A stretch of 64,000 bases of DNA from Roseomonas sp. (GTDB taxonomy: Bacteria > Pseudomonadota > Alphaproteobacteria > Acetobacterales > Acetobacteraceae). Position numbers and translations under genes: made by a program. The notes beneath the pieces are model-generated. The model saw nothing but the letters and a program-made list of their open reading frames with translations, made no database searches and was not told where the DNA came from. This document shows, in pieces, positions 58,913 through 64,000 of this stretch. Location: contig JADCFN010000051.1 of NCBI GenBank assembly GCA_020249505.1, positions 1 to 64,000 of the forward strand, given 5' to 3'. Position 1 is the first letter of the stretch. Every line of letters starts with the position of its first letter.

Positions 58913-60910
58913 TCAGTCGGTTTCAGCGGCGGCGAATTGAATCAGGATTTGCCCTTCGCGCACTGTTTCACCAACGCGGCAGGAAATGGTTGCAATTCTA
59001 CCGGCGCGTGGGGCGGTGAGGCGAAAGACAGTCTTCATCGCCTCCAGCACCACAAGCACATCGCCGCGTGCGACTTCCTGGCCTTCGCTTGCCATTAGCT
59101 GCGTCACCTGACCGGGCAAGGGTGCCAGCAGCCGGTCATCGCCGCCTTCTTCCTCACCAGCGCGGGTGATCGGATCAGGCAAGCGGAAGCGCCAGCTTTG
59201 CCCAGCGTGGCGTAGGCTGATGGTCTCACTATCACGATGGATGGAAGCGGAAAGCCGCATGCCATCCAGTAGCGCGTGAAGGCGCCCATCTTCAAGCTTG
59301 GTGTGCCGTGCGGCGATTTCCATATCGCCTGTGGTGATGCGCCAACCATCAGCCGTTGGCATTAGTGTAACGGCATGTACTTCATCTTCAAGGTGAAAAT
59401 CAAACACGCGTGCCGGGCGCGTATTCATCCACCAATGATCCGTCGCATGCCAGGGTGAATGCGGATCGGCGCTGTTGGCCGCCTGGGTGCGCGCGGCATC
59501 GTCTTCCAGGGCGAGCACACCTAGCGCGGCAAGGGCCAGCGCTTCAGGCGAAGGTTGCAGCTTGGGCGTCAGCAGCGCTTCCGCATGGCGCCCAATGAAG
59601 CCAGTATCAATGCCTCCCGCAGCAAAATCCAGATGGGCCAGAATGCGGTCAAGCATATCCAGATTATGCGCAACACCAATGATATCCGAATGCGCCAGGC
59701 CAGCGCGCAGCCGCGCAATCGCCTCTGCCCGGCTAGGTGCATGGGCAATCATTTTCGCGACCATCGCATCGTAATGGATGCTAATACGATCACCCGCGAC
59801 AAAGCCGCTATCAATGCGCAAGCCTTGATCGGAAAGTCGGAAGACCTGAAGCGCGCCAATGGAAGGCGCGAAATCCCGTGCCGGGTCTTCGGCGTAAAGG
59901 CGGAGTTCCATCGCATGGCCCTGGGCGCAGATATCCTTCTGCTGCACTGGCAGCGTTTCGCCAGCCGCCACGCGCAATTGCCATTCAACCAGATCAAAGC
60001 CGGTAATGGCTTCCGTCACCGGATGTTCCACCTGCAGGCGCGTATTCATCTCCAGAAAATAGAAGCCGCCATCCTGCGCGATGAATTCCACCGTGCCGGC
60101 GCCCTGATATTGCACGGCCTTGGCGGCGGCTACGGCGGCGGCGCCCATGGCGTCGCGCATTTCAGCGCTAATGCCAGGTGCGGGGGCTTCCTCGATCACC
60201 TTCTGGTGACGGCGCTGGGCGGAGCAATCGCGTTCAAACAAATGCACCGCATTGCCATGGCTATCGCCGAACACCTGCACTTCAATATGCCGCGGGCGTT
60301 CCAGATAGCGTTCGATCAGCACGCGATCATCGCCAAAGGCCGAGGCGCCTTCCTGCCGTGCAGCGCGCAGCGCATCTGGGAAATCGGCCGAAGCGCGCAC
60401 CAGGCGCATGCCGCGCCCGCCACCGCCGGCGACAGCCTTGATCACCAGCGGGAAGCCGATGTGCCTCGCCGCATCGGCAAGAAATGACGCATCCTGTTCT
60501 GCGCCGTGATAGCCAGGCAAAAGCGGCACGCCAGCCTTTTCCATAAGCGCCTTGGCCGAGCCCTTGGAGCCCATGGCGCGCATAGCGGCGGCGCTTGGGC
60601 CTACGAAGATGATCCCCGCCGCTGCACAGGCTTCCGCAAAGGCTGGGTTTTCAGACAGAAAACCATAGCCCGGATGAATCGCATCCGCCCCCGTACGCTT
60701 CGCAGCGGCGATGATGGCAGGGATGTTCAGATAACTCTCCCGCGCGGGCGCGGCGCCGATGTGAATCGCCTCATCGGCCATCTGCACATGCTGCGCGGCT
60801 TCATCGGCGTCCGAGAATACCGAGATGCTGCGCAGCCCCATGCGGCGGGCGGTGCGGATAATGCGGCAGGCGATTTCACCACGATTGGCGATCAGCAGAT
60901 TCTGGAACAT
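58913..60910 (-). CDS. mccA: Methylcrotonyl-CoA carboxylase, biotin-carrying alpha subunit
   Basis: A 665-residue protein with biotin carboxylase (MFQNLLIANRGEIACRIIRTARRMG, GYGFLSENPAFAEACAAAGI, VIKAVAGGGGRGMRLV, ERDCSAQRRHQKVIEEAPAP, FLEMNTRLQVEHPVTEAITGFDLVEWQ) and a C-terminal biotinyl domain with the biotinylated lysine at 626. The motif is EAMKT rather than the usual EAMKM. It takes part in leucine breakdown with the beta subunit and isovaleryl-CoA dehydrogenase encoded upstream on the same strand. Assigned to methylcrotonyl-CoA by this context. Confidence 0.9.
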   Translation of the reverse strand: MFQNLLIANRGEIACRIIRTARRMGLRSISVFSDADEAAQHVQMADEAIHIGAAPARESYLNIPAIIAAAKRTGADAIHPGYGFLSENPAFAEACAAAGIIFVGPSAAAMRAMGSKGSAKALMEKAGVPLLPGYHGAEQDASFLADAARHIGFPLVIKAVAGGGGRGMRLVRASADFPDALRAARQEGASAFGDDRVLIERYLERPRHIEVQVFGDSHGNAVHLFERDCSAQRRHQKVIEEAPAPGISAEMRDAMGAAAVAAAKAVQYQGAGTVEFIAQDGGFYFLEMNTRLQVEHPVTEAITGFDLVEWQLRVAAGETLPVQQKDICAQGHAMELRLYAEDPARDFAPSIGALQVFRLSDQGLRIDSGFVAGDRISIHYDAMVAKMIAHAPSRAEAIARLRAGLAHSDIIGVAHNLDMLDRILAHLDFAAGGIDTGFIGRHAEALLTPKLQPSPEALALAALGVLALEDDAARTQAANSADPHSPWHATDHWWMNTRPARVFDFHLEDEVHAVTLMPTADGWRITTGDMEIAARHTKLEDGRLHALLDGMRLSASIHRDSETISLRHAGQSWRFRLPDPITRAGEEEGGDDRLLAPLPGQVTQLMASEGQEVARGDVLVVLEAMKTVFRLTAPRAGRIATISCRVGETVREGQILIQFAAAETD

Positions 60911-60919
60911 GGCCGCCCC

Positions 60920-62527
60920 CTACATCCGGAACACGCCGAAGCGTGTCTGTTCAATGGGTGCATTGCAGGCAATCGCGAGCGACAACCCCAAAATGCGTCG
61001 AGTGTCAGCAGGGTTGATGATGCCATCATCCCAAAGCCGCGCGCTGGCGTAATAGGGATGGCCTTCAGTTTCATATTTTGTGCGGATCGGGGCCTTGAAG
61101 GCTTCTTCCTCCTCAGCCGGCCATGGCTTGCCCTGCGCTTCCATATTGTCGCGCCGGAGTTGCGCCAACACGCTGGCTGCCTGTTCGCCGCCCATGACGG
61201 AAATGCGCGCATTGGGCCACATGAACATGAAGCGCGGATCATAAGCGCGACCACACATGCCGTAATTGCCAGCGCCGTAACTACCGCCAATCACTACGGT
61301 GAATTTCGGCACGCCCGCGGTCGCAACCGCCGTCACCAGCTTCGCGCCATCCCGCGCAATGCCGCCCGCTTCATATTTACGCCCCACCATGAAGCCTGAG
61401 ATATTCTGCAAGAACAGCAGCGGAATGCCGCGCTGGCAGCAAAGTTCAATGAAATGCGCGCCCTTCAGCGCGGATTCGGAAAACAGAATGCCATTATTGG
61501 CGAGGATACCGATGGGATAGCCATGGATATGCGCGAAACCGCAAACCAAGGTTGTGCCATACAGACGCTTGAATTCATCAAACTCGCTACCGTCAACCAG
61601 GCGCGCGATCACTTCCCGCACATCATAGGGTGCCCGGATATCAGCGGGCACGACGCCGAGCAATTCGTGCTCATCATACAGCGGCGCGCGCGGCGCGCGC
61701 AGCGCCAATTGCGGCGCGATACGCGGCCCAAGCCCCGCTACAATGCGCCGACAAATCGCCAAAGCATGACGATCATCCTGCGCGTAGTGATCAACCACAC
61801 CGGATTGGCGCGCATGCACATCAGCGCCGCCCAATTCCTCGGCGGTGACTACCTCACCGGTTGCGGCACGTACCAAGGGTGGGCCACCCAGAAAGATGGT
61901 GCCTTGTTGGCGCACGATAATGCTTTCATCAGACATGGCGGGCACATAGGCGCCGCCCGCGGTGCAACTGCCCATCACCACCGCGATTTGCGGAATGCCT
62001 TCCGCCGACATATTCGCCTGATTGAAGAAGATGCGGCCGAAATGCTCACGGTCCGGGAAAATCTCATCCTGTTGCGGCAGGAAGGCGCCGCCGGAATCCA
62101 CAAGATAAATGCAGGGCAGGCGATTGGCGCGGGCGATTTCCTGCGCGCGCACATGCTTCTTCACTGTTATCGGGAAATAGGTGCCACCCTTCACCGTGGC
62201 ATCATTGGCGATGATCACGCATTCACGCCCCGACACACGCCCAATGCCGGAAATAATGCCGGCGCAAGGCACTTCCCCAGCATAAAGCCCATGGGCGGCA
62301 AGCTGCGATAATTCCAGAAAAGGCGAGCCCGGATCAATCAGCGCGCGCACGCGTTCGCGCGGCAGCAGCTTATTGCGCGCCAAGTGCTTGTCCCGCGCAG
62401 TCTTGCCGCCGCCCTGTTCCGCTGCGACGATGGTTTTTTCCAAATCCTCGACCAGCGCCGCCATGGCAGCGGCATTGGCGGTGAAGCTTTCGCTGCCCGT
62501 ATCGAGCGTACTGCGCAGAATGCTCAT
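60920..62527 (-). CDS. mccB: Methylcrotonyl-CoA carboxylase, carboxyltransferase beta subunit
   Basis: A 535-residue crotonase-fold carboxyltransferase. [38 protein letters not shown], then [81 protein letters not shown] and [36 protein letters not shown] are MCC beta signatures; the GGxYG-like loop binds CoA. ATG 62527 overlaps the isovaleryl-CoA dehydrogenase stop. The alpha subunit starts 9 bases downstream. Confidence 0.96.
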   Translation of the reverse strand: MSILRSTLDTGSESFTANAAAMAALVEDLEKTIVAAEQGGGKTARDKHLARNKLLPRERVRALIDPGSPFLELSQLAAHGLYAGEVPCAGIISGIGRVSGRECVIIANDATVKGGTYFPITVKKHVRAQEIARANRLPCIYLVDSGGAFLPQQDEIFPDREHFGRIFFNQANMSAEGIPQIAVVMGSCTAGGAYVPAMSDESIIVRQQGTIFLGGPPLVRAATGEVVTAEELGGADVHARQSGVVDHYAQDDRHALAICRRIVAGLGPRIAPQLALRAPRAPLYDEHELLGVVPADIRAPYDVREVIARLVDGSEFDEFKRLYGTTLVCGFAHIHGYPIGILANNGILFSESALKGAHFIELCCQRGIPLLFLQNISGFMVGRKYEAGGIARDGAKLVTAVATAGVPKFTVVIGGSYGAGNYGMCGRAYDPRFMFMWPNARISVMGGEQAASVLAQLRRDNMEAQGKPWPAEEEEAFKAPIRTKYETEGHPYYASARLWDDGIINPADTRRILGLSLAIACNAPIEQTRFGVFRM

Positions 62528-63702
62528 GCGGTTTCGCGGAACAATTCCCGCCCAATCAACATACGTCGGATTTCAGAAGTGCCGGCGCCGATCTCATACA
62601 GCTTGGCATCGCGCAGCAGCCGGCCCGTTGCGTAATCATTGATATAGCCATTGCCGCCCAGGCACTGAATGGCTTCCAGCGTCATCCATGTGGCCTTCTC
62701 GGCAGCGTATAAAATGGCTCCGGCAGCATCCTTGCGTGTGGTCTGGCCGCGATCACACGCCTTGGCCACCGTGTAGATATAGGATTTCGCAGCGTTCATG
62801 GTGGTGTACATATCGGCGATCTTGGCTTGCATGATCTGGAATTCGCCAATCGCCTGACCGAATTGCTTGCGTTCATGCACATAGGGCAGCACGATATCCA
62901 TGCAGGCTTGCATGATGCCAAGCGGCCCGGCGGCGAGCACGGCGCGTTCATAATCAAGCCCGCTCATCAACACACGCACGCCACCATTGATTTCGCCGAG
63001 CACATTTTCCGCCGGCACTTCGCAATCCTGGAATACCAATTCGCCAGTATTGGAACCACGCATCCCAAGCTTGTCGAGCTTTTGGGCACAGGAAAAACCG
63101 GGGAAGTTTTTCTCTACCAGGAAGGCCGTGATGCCCTTGGGGCCGGCAGCAGGATCAGTCTTTGCGTAGATCACCAGCACATCGGCATCCGGGCCATTGG
63201 TGATCCACATTTTCGTGCCGTTCAGCACATAGCGATCACCGCGCTTTTCAGCGCGCAGACGCATGGAAACCACATCTGAACCGGCGCCTGGTTCGCTCAT
63301 CGCCAGCGCGCCCACATGCTCACCGGAAATCAACTTTGACAAATAGCGCCGCTTCTGATCCTCGTTCCCATTGCGGGAGATTTGATTGACGCAAAGATTG
63401 GAATGCGCGCCATAGGAAAGCCCGACGGAAGCTGATGCGCGGGAGATTTCCTCCATCGCCACCACATGTTCCAAATAACCCATGCCGGCGCCGCCATATT
63501 CCTCCTCAACCGTGATGCCAAGTACGCCAAGGTCACCAAATTTACGCCAAAGATCAGCGGGGAAATCATTGGTCTTGTCTATATCCGCAGCGCGCGGCGC
63601 GATTTCAGCGGCCGAGAAAGCTGCCACCTGATCGCGCAGCATATCGGCAGTCTCGCCGAGATCAAAATCAAGCCCCGGAAGGCGGTTTGAAATACTGGCC
63701 AT
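62524..63702 (-). CDS. ivd: Isovaleryl-CoA dehydrogenase
   Basis: FAD enzyme, 392 residues, oxidising isovaleryl-CoA to 3-methylcrotonyl-CoA in leucine degradation. [20 protein letters not shown] at the N-terminus, [96 protein letters not shown] and [41 protein letters not shown] are typical. The catalytic Glu of IVDs is expected in the ERAVLAAGP region ([16 protein letters not shown]). First gene of the ivd-mccB-mccA unit. Confidence 0.95.
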   Translation of the reverse strand: MASISNRLPGLDFDLGETADMLRDQVAAFSAAEIAPRAADIDKTNDFPADLWRKFGDLGVLGITVEEEYGGAGMGYLEHVVAMEEISRASASVGLSYGAHSNLCVNQISRNGNEDQKRRYLSKLISGEHVGALAMSEPGAGSDVVSMRLRAEKRGDRYVLNGTKMWITNGPDADVLVIYAKTDPAAGPKGITAFLVEKNFPGFSCAQKLDKLGMRGSNTGELVFQDCEVPAENVLGEINGGVRVLMSGLDYERAVLAAGPLGIMQACMDIVLPYVHERKQFGQAIGEFQIMQAKIADMYTTMNAAKSYIYTVAKACDRGQTTRKDAAGAILYAAEKATWMTLEAIQCLGGNGYINDYATGRLLRDAKLYEIGAGTSEIRRMLIGRELFRETA

Positions 63703-63829
63703 GCTCAACCTGTCGCGTTGATCGTCATTCTTGCACCTAGAATAGGCGCAGGCGCTATCCAGGCCAAGCAAATATTGCAAACTTGTCCCTATCCCGCCAA
63801 GAATGGGTCAATGCCCAGGGAGAATAGGA

Positions 63830-64000
63830 ATGAGCAGCCCAGCGCTTAGCTATGTAACAGGCCAAAGCACACAAGCCCTGATCGGTGAGACCATTGGCCT
63901 GAATTTCGACCGGACCGTCGCCCAATGGGGTGATCGCCCGGGCTTGATCGTACGCCAGCAGGGCATTCGCTGGAGCTATGCGGAATTGGGCGCGAAGGTG
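63830..64000 (+). CDS. AMP-binding acyl-CoA synthetase, 5' end only
   Basis: The first 57 residues of a gene continuing beyond the window: MSSPALSYVTGQSTQALIGE, then FDRTVAQWGDRPGLIVRQQG and IRWSYAELGAKV, which is the typical N-terminus of fatty-acyl-CoA or short-chain acyl-CoA synthetases (ANL superfamily). Starts after AGGGAGAATAGGA. Divergent from ivd across a 127-bp gap, as often seen in leucine/isovalerate utilisation clusters, so it may activate a branched or aliphatic acid for that pathway. Confidence 0.85.
   Translation, partial: MSSPALSYVTGQSTQALIGETIGLNFDRTVAQWGDRPGLIVRQQGIRWSYAELGAKV

Overview
The window looks like chromosomal DNA of a high-GC alphaproteobacterium, most likely Acetobacteraceae (Roseomonas-like). 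I base this on the GC-rich codon use, the complete mraZ-to-ftsZ division/cell-wall cluster in alphaproteobacterial order, an F1 ATP synthase operon (atpHAGDC) without F0 genes, TTT/Bug-type periplasmic binding proteins, a Zur-boxed zinc operon and a leucine-catabolism cluster. This is inference from gene content. No 16S rRNA is present.

Layout. (1) 1-1770: the 3' end of an IS5-family insertion sequence, a nucleotidyltransferase-like gene whose 5' end abuts the IS, and an AT-richer VOC-family gene bracketed by short direct repeats. (2) 1768-2177: RNase P RNA. (3) 2457-21091: the dcw cluster mraZ-rsmH-ftsL-ftsI-murE-murF-mraY-murD-ftsW-murG-murC-murB-ddl-ftsQ-ftsA-ftsZ, all on the + strand, mostly with ATGA/GTGA stop-start overlaps, encoding peptidoglycan precursor synthesis and the divisome. 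(4) 21189-30403: azlCD branched-chain amino acid exporter, a 1504-residue DUF4011 helicase with a tiny membrane protein just upstream, a DUF1003 membrane protein, a GDP-mannose enzyme, a thioesterase and an SDR-like protein that has lost its catalytic residues. (5) 30472-34468: tRNA-Gly(CCC) and a ~3.9 kb cassette ending in a 41-bp partial repeat of the tRNA. The cassette holds a two-gene unit, an SF1 helicase with an N-terminal nuclease-like region plus a DUF2290 protein, preceded by a perfect 11-bp inverted repeat. This is the best candidate for an undescribed (probably defence) system. (6) 34508-40874: rnhA-thrB-ispH, a lipoprotein, and dnaK-dnaJ with a heat-shock-like promoter. (7) 40904-45358: a zinc-starvation operon znuA-porin-DUF1826-ZigA type GTPase under a Zur-like box, divergent from an ArsR-family regulator. 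(8) 45328-48813: VOC protein, flavin acyl-CoA-dehydrogenase-like enzyme, a divergent TetR regulator with matching operators, and a Bug binding protein. (9) 49056-53953: F1 ATP synthase. (10) 54119-58910: ferritin-like protein, ilvC, SugE-type SMR pump, PuuE-type deacetylase, cupin, Bug binding protein. (11) 58913-64000: leucine degradation (isovaleryl-CoA dehydrogenase, methylcrotonyl-CoA carboxylase beta and alpha) and the start of a divergent acyl-CoA synthetase.

Most of the window is core genome. The accessory signals are the IS end, the VOC insert, the DUF4011 helicase locus and, above all, the tRNA-Gly cassette. Long ORFs antisense to conserved genes are frequent in this GC-rich DNA and were not annotated.
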